Shown here: in pieces, positions 21,931 through 31,194 of the stretch | How positions within the stretch are numbered: position 1 is the stretch's first letter | Layout of the letters: each line of letters begins with the position of its first letter | Assembly (NCBI RefSeq): GCF_002878395.1 | Contig: NC_061118.1 | Span: 127,864,776 to 127,928,775, forward strand | Direction of reading: 5' to 3' | Length of the DNA: 64,000 nt | Source: Capsicum annuum | Taxonomy: Eukaryota > Streptophyta > Magnoliopsida > Solanales > Solanaceae | Made by a program: the position numbers and the translations under genes | The notes under the pieces: generated by a model | Database searches by the model: none | What the model saw: only the letters and a program-made list of their open reading frames with translations | Told to the model about the DNA's origin: nothing

Positions 21931-22509
21931 TAGGCTCCCAAACTAAAACACATAATTCAACCTTGGATTTAAAATTTGTGTTATGGTTATACTTGTGTTA
22001 GTATTCTACATTACAGAAGTTCTGCAAAGTTATTAAATATGCATGACACTGTGATATCTGACGTATGAAATAGATTTATTAGGTACCTAGTGAATCTATT
22101 TTTCTTTGTGTGTGGATATTTCTTAAATTTTGTTTCAATCTCTTTTTAATGATTTACTTTTTTCGTAAGATACATTCATTAATTTGTTTGGTTTATTATT
22201 TTATCCTGTAGTAATTGCAGAGTTACAAATTTCTGTATAATATTTTATCCTATCTGTACTGTAATGTATATCTAATTCTAGATTTTCAATGTTATTTATT
22301 ATCTTGTGTTGTTCTTATCGTAGTGAGTTTTTTAAATTATATAAACTATCACATGTACTTTTTTCTAAATTTTCTAAGGTTTTTTCGATCCATATTTATT
22401 TTTCTTTTAGATTTTCCATTATTTTCCTGATTCGATTTCTATAATTAATTTCATTATTTAGATTTTCTTGATTTTCTCTAGTTTTTCTAATACATTCTAA
22501 CATCTCTTA

Positions 22510-22690
22510 ATCTGTATAATATCCTTCTGGGTAAATTTCTTCGTATAACTGTTCTAGCCAATTTATGGTTTCAATTTCATAGTCTATTACTTTTTCTAAT
22601 ATTATTTTTTTTATATCTATTATTTCTATATCTTTAAGTATATATAAGATTAAAACTTTAAGATAATCTAGATAATCTATCTTTTAAAAT
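22510..22690 (-). pseudogene. EPRV small ORF remnant, copy 2
   Basis: Minus-strand KVLILYILKDIEIIDIKKII followed by WLEQLYEEIYPEGYY resembles the segment at 22874-23122 (KILILYALRDIKVVDIRKII). Between them lies a Lys/Glu-rich, coiled-coil-like stretch. Stops are present. The repeat may come from two viral copies or from an internal duplication. Confidence 0.5.
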
Positions 22691-22873
22691 TAGTTTTATT
22701 ATAATATTTTGTAGTTGTTTGTTTTAGCCTTAGTAGTTCTTGCATATTTTTATTAAGAAATTCCATGTATTTTATGTCTTTATTTTCCATGTATTTGTCT
22801 ATATTTATTTTTATCTATTTTTCTAGTAACTGTATGTTTCTCATATCTTTTTCTAAAAATCCTATATAGTTTA

Positions 22874-23122
22874 TCATGATAAGTATTTGTAAGAGTAGTT
22901 AGGTAGGTATGGTATATAATTTACTCTAGTTATGTAATATTTACCAAATGCTTTTTCTAATATGATTTTTCTTATATCTACTACTTTTATATCTCTAAGT
23001 GCATACAAAATAAGTATTTTAAATTTATCTACCATCACATCAGATAAATAATTATTCATTTTCATAAAATTGCTTTTTTCAAAATATTCCCTCCAACCAT
23101 GTACATAACAAAATATGGTCAT
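22874..23122 (-). pseudogene. EPRV small ORF remnant, copy 1
   Basis: An 82-codon open stretch with KFKILILYALRDIKVVDIRK, Lys/Ile-rich and likely helical. A related segment lies downstream at 22690-22510. I do not know the function. It may be part of ORF1 or ORF2 of the virus. Confidence 0.5.
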
Positions 23123-23410
23123 CTTAGCTTACTATATACTAGATTATTCTTAAATAATATGTTCTTCGGTCACTATTAACATGGTAATCCGGATATTTTT
23201 TCCCTTAAACAGCGCCTCTACTCTGGTTACTCCCCGCCACGGCTTCTTGCCTCATTGGTTTCACCTTTAGGATGGCATAGTTCTTAGGGATTTTTCTCCG
23301 TTTCCACTTTGTTAATAAACTTCTTAACATATTATTCTTCGAATAATTCTACTATAAAGTAACTAATATGAATTTATTTTATCATATCATGATTGTTGGG
23401 AATTATGAAT

Positions 23411-23482
23411 TTAGCTATTCATAATCATAAATAAATATACCTGTTCGGGTAGGTTTGATATTTCTGAAGTTTGTTCCTCCAT
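23411..23482 (-). pseudogene. Start of first EPRV ORF, truncated
   Basis: MEEQTSEISNLPEQ begins at 23482 on the minus strand and stops after about 23 codons. By position it is the first ORF after the promoter. It is too short to identify by motif. Sequence from 23411 to 23125 has no clear frame; a GC-rich block at about 23210-23255 (gccacggcttcttgcctc on the plus strand) differs from the AT-rich surroundings. Confidence 0.45.
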
Positions 23483-23519
23483 AGCTTTTTTCATTGAAAT
23501 ATGTCTATTTTTTAATTAA

Positions 23520-23883
23520 CTGAGTAAAATATTTATTGTGGAATGGAGAGAGTATTTGCTTCAACGCATGAAGGCTTGCTTTGCAATGCCTTTAGTTGCC
23601 TTCATTTATAGAATGAAAAACTTTACAATCTTCACACGTTTTTTTAAAATGCTAAAAACTACTAATAAAAAGTCAAAAAGGCTACTACCTAGACCTATAG
23701 CCTTTAAGAAATTCTACAAGCCTACAAGTCTACATATAGGAACAATAATTACAATTCTTTTACGTAAAGACTAAAAACAATCTATACAATAATTTAATAT
23801 CTTGTCTCCGTTAATGTTGTCGTATCTGCTGTATCTCCATTATTGCTTCTTATCTTATTTTTTCAGCTGGATTTTATCTTCTT
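23520..23883 (-). promoter_or_regulatory. EPRV intergenic region with promoter and poly(A) signal
   Basis: On the minus strand a TATA box (TATAAATGAA) lies at 23610-23601 and an AATAAA at 23537-23532, about 70 nt further on. A poly(A) signal just downstream of the promoter is the arrangement that gives terminally redundant RNA in plant pararetroviruses. The region is about 400 nt, between the 3' ORF stop (23884) and the next ATG (23482). Activity is not implied. Confidence 0.6.
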
Positions 23884-25118
23884 TTATTCTAGATGTACTT
23901 CTGGAATAATGTTATCTTCTCCATTACATCTTGAACATTGGTGATCTGGATATTTGTGTCCAATTATTTTACAATACCTTGTCAGTAGTCCGTCTGAAAT
24001 AAATCCTTTTTTAATTGCTCTTACGGTAGATTGTTTTTCTGGGTTAAGTAATGTCATTATCCATTGTCTGACATCTTCCATATCTGCTTGTCATAGCTCT
24101 TTTGAATTAGAGTAAATCATTTGATGATCTCTCGAATAATAGCTCCATATTGGGTTTCCATTAGTATAATTATTTGCTAGTTATTGGATAATCATAGCTA
24201 GTTCGATAAGTCGTTTATTTGCGTAGAAGTCGGGTATCTCAATTCTGGGTATCTCCGATTGCTGTGTAATATCTTCTGGTATGATCATATCTCTAGTTAG
24301 TCTTATCTTTACAACTTGTATAACTGGTTTTATTTCGTCATATAGTATCTCTGCCGGTGCAATATAACACTTTATGTAAAATAGATTTCGTTTCGTTATC
24401 CTTTTGTAGGTGGTGAATATCTTGTGTAATTCTTCCATAGCTGTTAATTCTTCTCCGTCTTAGGTGTATATGGTGTTTAACAATCCATAGTCTAAACAAG
24501 TTTTTACTAGGCTTGGGTTAGTTTTGGGTAGTGCAATTAGTTTGTTATATCCTTGTAATTTTTGGGTTATATAGTTGGTGTTTAGTTCTTTGATGTTTGT
24601 AGCTCTGGGGTTATGGTTTAGGAAAGTTTGTACTCTGTAGATATTTTCTATGTATTTTTGGGCGATGTAGTTGTAAACTTTTTTATCTTGGTTTAGGCTA
24701 TCTCGGTATGTGCTAACTTGTGGGGTATGAACAAGTGGTCTTTTTGTGTTTTTGGTGTAAATGGTTTTTCAAATATTTTATTCATATTCATATTCTGGTA
24801 TCTTGGTCGATTAACTTCTTTGCTTGTACCTGCAGAAGTAGATTGATAAATGTTATGAGTTTTATGGAGTATCCCAACGTCTCCTTCTGGCTCTGGAACT
24901 TTAATGTCTTCCGATCGACATATCTCTGCACACTGCTGAGTTAGCTGATTTGTAGCTATAGACTTCAGTTTATCTTCATTAGTCTTTAGCTTTTCTATCT
25001 CATTACCCATACTGTCCACTTTCATTGAAAGCGTAGTTAGGGTGTTAAGTATTTTTTCTAGAGTATCTTCTTCTATTATTTCAGTCTGTGTAGCTTTGTC
25101 TTGATATGTAATCTGCAA
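23884..25118 (-). pseudogene. EPRV 3' ORF (transactivator/inclusion-protein position)
   Basis: Three open pieces are collinear: 25118-24693 (141 codons), 24438-24181 and 24081-23884, with similarity to the same protein in the gaps. A frameshift near 24712 and stops near 24462 and 24180 separate them. The first piece has a heptad-like coiled coil around residues 15-55 (LEKILNTLTTLSMKVDSM). The last has HKYPDHQCSRCNGEDN, a small Cys/His motif near its C-terminus. By position it corresponds to ORF4 of solendoviruses, the transactivator or inclusion-body protein. That function is inferred from position, not from motifs. Confidence 0.75.
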
Positions 25119-25380
25119 TAATATTTTTGTTAGTACTGATCACTTCAATTGTAAATGTGAAATTTAATATATTCAAGACTAGTCTCCGAATCTCTTTTGT
25201 TGTAACTGAATTTCGTATTTTCTTTGTTAACCACCAGCGTACCTGTGTATTGTCTGTTCGTACAATAAATTTGTTATATACAATATATGGCTCAAATGCT
25301 AACAAACATTTATATAATGAACATAATTCTTTCCTATTTATTTCCCATTTTATTTCTGTCTCATTGAACGTACCTGAGTA
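25081..25380 (-). pseudogene. EPRV RNase H
   Basis: KFIVRTDNTQVRWWL carries a catalytic Asp (VRTDN), and IEVISTNKNIIADYISRQ is the conserved end of caulimovirid RNase H. The frame ends at 25081, overlapping the start of the next ORF (ATG at 25118-25116) by about 38 nt, as is common between caulimovirid polyprotein and 3' ORF. The N-terminal part (about 25310-25380) needs a frameshift. Confidence 0.87.
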
Positions 25381-26393
25381 GTATCTACAATGGTGTTCTA
25401 TTTTTCTGCTTCATATCGATATTTAAGTACTCCTCCATAACTATATTCACTAGCATCTGCTTCTACTATATATATAAATTTTTTATTTTCATCTGAAAAT
25501 TGTAATTTTGGTAATTCTTTACAAAGTAATTTTATTTTTTGAACTTATTTTTTATCTTCTTCATTATAGTTATATTCTACATCCTTTTTTAATTTTTTCT
25601 GTAGTGGTTTTAAAGTTTCTGCTAATTTTGGAATATATTCTCTTACTTGGTTTGCTAATCCTAAAAATGATTGTAATTTCTTTTTTGTATCCAATTCTTC
25701 TTTCGAATTTATTATTTTTTGTACTATATGTTGTTGCATTTTTACTCCACTTTTATCTATTTGTATTCCTAAAAATTCTATCTGATTTTTCATAATTTCA
25801 GCTTTCTTTTCGCTTAGACTTATTCACGATTTTTCTATTATATCTGTAAACTGTTCTAATAATTTTAAATGTTTTCTTTGGTTTTTATGTATATTAATAT
25901 ATCATCTATGTATACTATACAATTAGATAATTGTTTCTACCTGGTGCATTTTTATATCCAAATGGTAAGACGTTCCATTCATAAAATTCTTGTGGTACCG
26001 TAAATGCGGTTAATTCTTTAGATTCTTCTTCTAACTTTAGATGGTAAAATCCTGATTTAAAATCGAATTTGCTAAAATAATTATATCCTTGTGTTTGTCT
26101 TATTTTTAATATCTTATTTGATATTCGATAATTATATGTTATAGTTTTTGCATTTAAATTTTGTAGTCAATAACCATCCTACTTTTTCCTCTTTTTTGTT
26201 CACTATGTTTATTTACTATAAATACTGGACTTTTATGTTTACTATTACTTTTTTGTATATATTGTTTTTCTAATATTTCATCTATATGCATTTTAAATTC
26301 TTTTAAATAGTCAAAATTATATGTTAATGGTTTTTGGGTTATTATGCTATTTTTATCTATTAATTCAATTTTTATAGTAGTTTTATATTTTTC
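25381..26393 (-). pseudogene. EPRV reverse transcriptase
   Basis: Minus-strand reading shows PVFIVNKHSEQKRGKSRMVI near 26240-26170 and the catalytic YIDDIL at 25888-25917. The open stretch 25793-25545 has IEFLGIQIDKSGVKMQ and LQSFLGLANQVREYIP, the thumb/connection of caulimovirid RT. Frames change at least three times between 26170 and 25800. It is related to but clearly distinct from the Gypsy RTs in this window (FIDD). T-rich ORFs on the opposite strand that look like membrane proteins are shadows of it. Confidence 0.88.
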
Positions 26394-26945
26394 TCATCCT
26401 TTTAATTGATCTTCACTATATAATTGTTCTGATTTTTTCTTAATTATTTCTATTTTATTTATTGAAAATATAGTTATTTCTGTTTTATTTATCGAAAATA
26501 CTACTAGTTCTATTGTATCTTCAGTATTTTTTATATTTTCTAACTTTTGTGTAATTTTTTCACTTCCTTTTATCCAATTAGTTTTCTTTCTTATTTTATT
26601 ATTAACTCTTTTTGCTCTTACTTTCTGTTTACATGGTGTTGTAAACCACCAGTCTGTTTTGGTTATTATATGTGAGTATAATTTATCTAAGAACGACATT
26701 CCTAAAAGTATATCTTTTGATGTTAGTTCATAATTATAAATTTCTTCTATTGTTAATATCTTATCCCATACTTGTATTTTTACATTCCTAGCTTATCTTC
26801 CTTTATTATTAAATCCTTTAACTATTATTGGTGTTTTTAATTTATTCCATTTACTTTCTGGTAAGCAATTATATCTACATAAATTAGTTTCTGCTCCTGT
26901 ATCTATCATAGGCGTATAATATCTACTATAATATCCTTCTACTAC
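26394..26945 (-). pseudogene. EPRV aspartic protease and start of RT
   Basis: MIDTGAETNLC (Asp codon 26903-26901) is an intact retropepsin active site. KDILLGMSFLDKLYSH around 26725-26680 is the C-terminal motif. One stop lies between them at 26795-26793, in the same frame as the 101-codon open stretch that begins at 26699. The tail is Lys-rich and leads to RT. It would cleave the viral polyprotein; it cannot be made intact here. Confidence 0.85.
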
Positions 26946-27536
26946 TATCTTCATTAATACATATATCTTCATTTCATGTTAAGGCTTTTCTTAAAAATAA
27001 CTTTTCTTTGTTATATGTTAAGGTTAATTGTGTATGTTCTATATTATATGGTTTTACTTGTTCTAACCATTTTATTCCTAATATTATATCTGCTTTTTGC
27101 ATTTCTTCCTTTACTTCGAATTCTATTTTTATTTTTCTAACTCCTATTATTATTTTTTTTTTGCTATATTTTTACCGTTTATTAAACTTCTTGGTAGATC
27201 TGGGCACATATCATTATTAGTTTTTATTTCTTCATTTTTTACTAGATATTTTGCTAGATAATTTTCTTCTTGTCCTGTATTCAAAAGTATTAGATATTCT
27301 TTTTCATTTATTTTTCCTGTTATGTAATATTGGTTTAAATTACTTATTGAATTTGTTTCATAACTTGTTCTTTTTGATGAGCTTGATGATTCTGGTTTTT
27401 CATCAGCTATTCTTTTCGTTGTACTTATTCTATTATTTACTATTTCTAAATTTTCTTCTGTATCTATGTCTCTATAGCTATAATCATTACAATCTATTGT
27501 TTTTACAATTTGTTCGAATGGGCTTTCTATTCTTAT
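26946..27536 (-). pseudogene. EPRV polyprotein segment with a degenerate retropepsin-like domain
   Basis: On the minus strand an acidic, Ser-rich linker (EKPESSSSSKRTSYE) is followed by YYITGKINEKEYLILLNTGQ (Asn codon 27281-27279) and, after a run of ten A at about 27153-27162 where the frame shifts, by IIIGVRKIKIEFE and ADIILGIKWLEQ near 27095-27068. The pairing of an xxNTG motif with a later DIILGIxWL motif is the layout of a retropepsin, with Asn replacing the catalytic Asp. The true protease follows directly. What this domain does is unknown to me; it could be structural. The right edge abuts a SINE-like fragment. Confidence 0.65.
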
Positions 27537-27605
27537 AGGGTAAGATGTACGCAGTCCATACCTCTACCTCTAAAGAAGTAGAAAGGCGCATTATCTTCTT
27601 TCCAA
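27537..27605 (+). mobile_element. SINE-like fragment
   Basis: gggtaagatgtacgcagtcc followed by a tacctctacct block resembles the body of Solanaceae SINEs (GGTAAGRTGTACGCAG... type). Only about 65 bp remain. It lies exactly where the EPRV homology ends. Bases 27606-28840 after it show no recognisable gene; a G-rich run lies at 27982-27998. Confidence 0.45.
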
Positions 27606-28844
27606 AAAAACTAAACATTCCATTTGTTTCGTAATTTTTTTTCTTTAACCATAAATATATCTAATTCCTGCCAAGATTTAGTCAAATGAATGGAACACTA
27701 TTATTTTTCTCTTAATTTCTTTTCCAATTTTTTCCTCCAATAGCAAGAAGAAATGTCTTTGCATCTTTGAAACCAAATCCAAATTCACCAAAAATCACTG
27801 AAGTTGATCTCTTAAATAATTCCTACCAAAAAATAAAAAAGAGTGACAACAGTGGAGAAAACCATATCCCAAGACCCTAGGCAACTCAAAAGAGGAAAAC
27901 TTCTTCATATCTGTGTATGCTATGGTATTATGTATGCATGCAGGAAAATGAAGCCTCTTCTCCCCTTTATCCTCTTTTTTTAGGGGGGGAGGGGGGGTGA
28001 TCTTCTAAAAAGAGTAGTATGTAAGATGCATTAAATAGAGGAAAGGTGCATCTGTTCTTCAAAATAGCTAATGGAGCACGCTTGACTTGCAACACCACTT
28101 TAACATTTTGGATTATCTTATTACATACAAAATGCAAATATTCTAAGTGAAATGATATTTGTGCACTAACATCTAGAAAGATGAGGTGAGGTGAAGACAC
28201 CACTTAGGAAAGACCAAGTTTATTACTCTGATGGATTAAGGTTTTAACAATAGTATGGATGACCCAACAATAAGAAGTATATAGGGCAGTATAAAGCAAA
28301 AGATTAATGTGATTGAAAAGCAAACCTTACACCGAAATTTTTTCTTGTTGCTTGATAAAGAAAACACATTGAATCCCACCAACTCCACCCACACTTATTA
28401 ACCCAAAGAGTAAAAAATGTCTCTTACTTCCTCTACTAGTGGAGAGTTTTTTAATATAGTCTATGTTAATACACATCATCCCAAACAAAGAGGTATTTTA
28501 CTAGGCTGCCCGTACATATCATATGCAGAAGAAAGTACTTACTCCAATCATCTTGATCATGTTATCATGTATAGTTGTTTTGATCATCAACACCTCCTTT
28601 CCTCTTTCTGTAGAATTTAACATATTTAGTATGATCGTAATAAAAGATAGAACCTTAGAACTAGTGGAAACTGTGCCAATACCATACAACTCTACTACTT
28701 TGTCAAGACCTTTAGCAGAACCCCTATTAAGAAGGCAAAATGTACTTTTTGAGCCAACAAATTATGTGTAGTTCTTGAAAACAATAAAGAAGGGGTGTGT
28801 TAGGGGTACACAAAATCAAATCAAAAGGTGAACTTGATCAGATT

Positions 28845-28990
28845 GCAAAACCTGTATTGGGGCTCTATTTTCCCTGAAAATTTCCTGGAAAACAACTTCA
28901 TAGCTTTCAATCTCATCACCAAATTTTGTTCTAAGAAGGTCTCTGAGTTGCCTATAATAGTACATTAACCATACTGCCTTGGAAATAATG
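28845..28990 (-). pseudogene. Unidentified exon-like stretch in CACTA
   Basis: On the minus strand a TACTTACAG-like 3' splice site (about 29000) precedes an open frame with normal amino-acid use: KAVWLMYYYRQLRDLLRTKF, then GDEIESYEVVFQEIFRENRA, ending PIQ before a GT (about 28853). It has no stop for about 48 codons, unlike its AT-rich surroundings. It looks like one exon of a host gene captured by the transposon. I could not name the gene. Confidence 0.5.
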
Positions 28991-29639
28991 GTTATCTTTC
29001 TGTAAGTACCAGAGAGAGCTTCTCCATGTATAGAATTCTGTTTTCACATCGATTCTTGCACCAGATACGTGATACATCCATAAAAAATCATCAAACCTCA
29101 CCAGATTCTTTAGTTTTAGAAAGATGAAGTTCACACTAATTGGAAAATTCATGTATGGACAATTTTATTAAGCAATAAGTGGTAACAATTACATGATATA
29201 AAAAGTAGATATTTCACGATGCTGCAAAATCACATAGAATGTTACAATAACATTAGATCAAAAATCAAGCAACAATCAACATATTGGATCACAGTAAGAG
29301 TGTCTATATTTGACTTTTAGAAGCAAAAGTTAATCACTCCAATCATTGTTATACAACTGGCTATGCTCTTATGTTTAAGGATTTCTATGTGATAGTACCA
29401 ACAAAATCGACAACCATATGGTCAAGAGTATGATCACACATACAGAAGTACACCTTTTATTAATCCTTCTCCATGCATAATCCTCCCATCCATTTTGATA
29501 CAAGAAAGACAAGGAAAGGCACAAAACATACACCAAAATAGTCCACAAGTTTGATGAACCGATGATCCCTTTGGTGACCACTCTAGGATTCACTACCAAC
29601 AACAAGAATACAAGATATAATGGTGTATTTGACACCAAA

Positions 29640-30190
29640 ACAGCCAATCCAAACTAATGTAACAACAAGAAGAAGATGAACAACACAATACAATTTCAAC
29701 AATAGAATGATTACAAGGTTACACAACAAGAACACTACCAACGGTTACAACAAACAAAAGATAGAAAGATAGACAAATGGAGGTATAATCTTAAGAACCC
29801 AAGAACATATGACACTCTTGGATCCTTAACACTACACACTACAATCAACAATCTCTTACAATTGATTCAAGAGAGGCATCCACTACCCAAGGACCAATGT
29901 ACCAAGTAATGCAACACATAAGTGATTCCACACTTTTATATGGCCCTAGTTACGGTTTTGGGACTCTCTCTATAACTACGAGGAGGGTTCTCTCAATATC
30001 ATTAAGAAACTAAAGAAATAAACCCTACAACATTCTATTTATACTATATTACAATAATAGATAAAATTACAAAAGAGCCCTTTATTGACTAGTCTACAAA
30101 AATACTCAAAAAGTGTCATGATCATGATCATACTTGTATCACATTTGGTAGGGCATCAATGTACTCCTTCATGAGTACTGTGGTACTATT
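29640..30190 (-). repeat. Copia-type LTR or its fragment, minus strand
   Basis: The reverse complement has a TATA box in TATAAATAGAATGTTGTAGG (about 30045), a GAGAGAACCCT block and a T-rich leader with ttcttcttgttgtt, as in plant Copia LTRs. No second copy, PBS or pol was seen nearby. The 90-codon ORF 29375-29647 overlaps its downstream side and shows no retroelement motif. Boundaries are rough. Confidence 0.45.
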
Positions 30191-30259
30191 CCTCACCTAG
30201 AAATCATGCCACTATATTTATATCAATTGTAGTATGTAGAATAGTGTTCAATCTTCAAA

Positions 30260-31015
30260 CTTTAGGTAAACTAGATTTAAGTAAATGATCTAGTCAGAGA
30301 ATACACTAATCTAAAAAACCCCAGATTGAAAAAATTGAAGTACAAATTTGAGAGAAATTTAAATGCGAATTCATTCAGACTTTTTAACACAAATTGAAAG
30401 CTGAAATTCAATCTGACTTTTTAACATTGAAGAGAAATTGAAGTGCAAAATTAGTCCAGATCGCAAATTGAAGTACGAATTCGATTTGAAATTGATGTGG
30501 AAATTTTATATGGTCTGTGTTTAAATCACAAAAATGCAATCTCCAAAATGTCATTCTTAAACTGAATTCACCAAGAAGACCACGATGGTCGGCGAGTAAG
30601 ACTGAATTTTACCACTGATAAATAATCTGATGGATACCAATAAGTATTATTCCGATCACGGGTTAAAAGGGGTGTTAGAAGATACAACCAAAGTTGTCCC
30701 CTACATCAATCTTCGCCACAGTTTCAAGTCACATGAGCTGCCACCAGCCATCGATTTTTGAGTTGTGATTCAAGAAGAGATATCCTAGGTTTTCAAATCA
30801 CAAATTGAGGTGACAAATAAAATGTAGATTAATTTTTTTGGGATGTAATAGATCAAAAGAAGAGAGCTCTTATGGTTTAAGAGATACATTTTATTAAAAT
30901 AGCATTTTTTGGGCAGACTTGTGAATTTTTTTTTTGAGGAAATTAAAAATACCGATACAATAGGTATATTTTTACCCATCAAGTGTTGCCATAGATATTT
31001 TATGGCAAAGGTTTT
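30260..31015. other. AT-rich CACTA interior, right side
   Basis: No gene seen. Short blocks of type aaattgaagtrcaaat recur at about 30330, 30430 and 30470, giving a weak internal repetition. Poly-T runs lie on both strands near 30830-30940. Confidence 0.5.
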
Positions 31016-31016
31016 C

Positions 31017-31165
31017 ATAAGTGTTTCAATAAATCTACCTATTGCAACAGTTTCTCTTCAATAATGGGGGTTATAGCACTACATCATAGCTAATAAAAGT
31101 ATTATTTTTGCAACTGTTTAATAGACCTACTATAGAAACACTTTGACAACTATTACCAAAAAATC
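31017..31165. repeat. CACTA right subterminal repeat region
   Basis: ctattgcaacagtttctc (31037), gcaactgtttaatag (31110) and tgacaactattacc (31144) are the same motif family as on the left side. Confidence 0.72.
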
Positions 31166-31194
31166 TGTTGTCATAGGGATAGTTTCTAGTAGTG
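31166..31194 (-). repeat. CACTA right terminal inverted repeat
   Basis: Ends TTTCTAGTAGTG at 31194 and is followed by the TAG duplication (31195-31197). It is the inverse of the left end. Confidence 0.95.

Larger units (their letters stand above)
22300..27536 (-). mobile_element. Endogenous pararetrovirus (Caulimoviridae, solendovirus-like), broken and permuted
   Basis: Read on the minus strand the order is polyprotein end (retropepsin-like domain, protease, RT, RNase H), a 3' ORF with coiled coil, an intergenic promoter region, then a first small ORF and related small ORFs. A circular viral genome opened inside the polyprotein gives this order. Codon use is very A/T-rich, unlike the Gypsy genes. 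Stops and frameshifts occur throughout and no full polyprotein is present; no movement protein or coat protein was recognised. Assignment to the solendovirus/EPRV group of Solanaceae rests on the 3' ORF motifs and overall style. The flanks at 21.94-22.3 kb show nothing. Confidence 0.85.
18461..31194. mobile_element. CACTA (En/Spm-type) transposon, 12.7 kb, composite and non-autonomous
   Basis: Left end CACTACTAGAAATTACCCC at 18461; the right end read inward on the minus strand from 31194 is CACTACTAGAAACTATCCC. The inverted repeats extend to about 30 bp with few mismatches. Both sides carry the 3-bp duplication TAG (18458-18460 and 31195-31197), exactly as CACTA transposition makes. Subterminal regions hold many copies of a CTATTGCAAC-like motif. 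No TNP1/TNP2-type transposase is recognisable, so it would depend on a helper. Internal cargo: an HD-ZIP III gene fragment, a SINE, a broken pararetrovirus, an exon-like stretch and a Copia LTR. It split a Gypsy LTR and is younger than it. Confidence 0.93.

Noticed and set aside
25508..25795. T-rich plus-strand ORF that looks like a multi-pass membrane protein (also 27251-27538 and 22215-22430)
   Set aside because: These are the antisense of the A-rich EPRV genes; the minus strand carries recognisable RT and protease motifs.
22300..27536. A functional or inducible virus
   Set aside because: The copy is incomplete, with stops and frameshifts in every gene and no recognised movement or coat protein.
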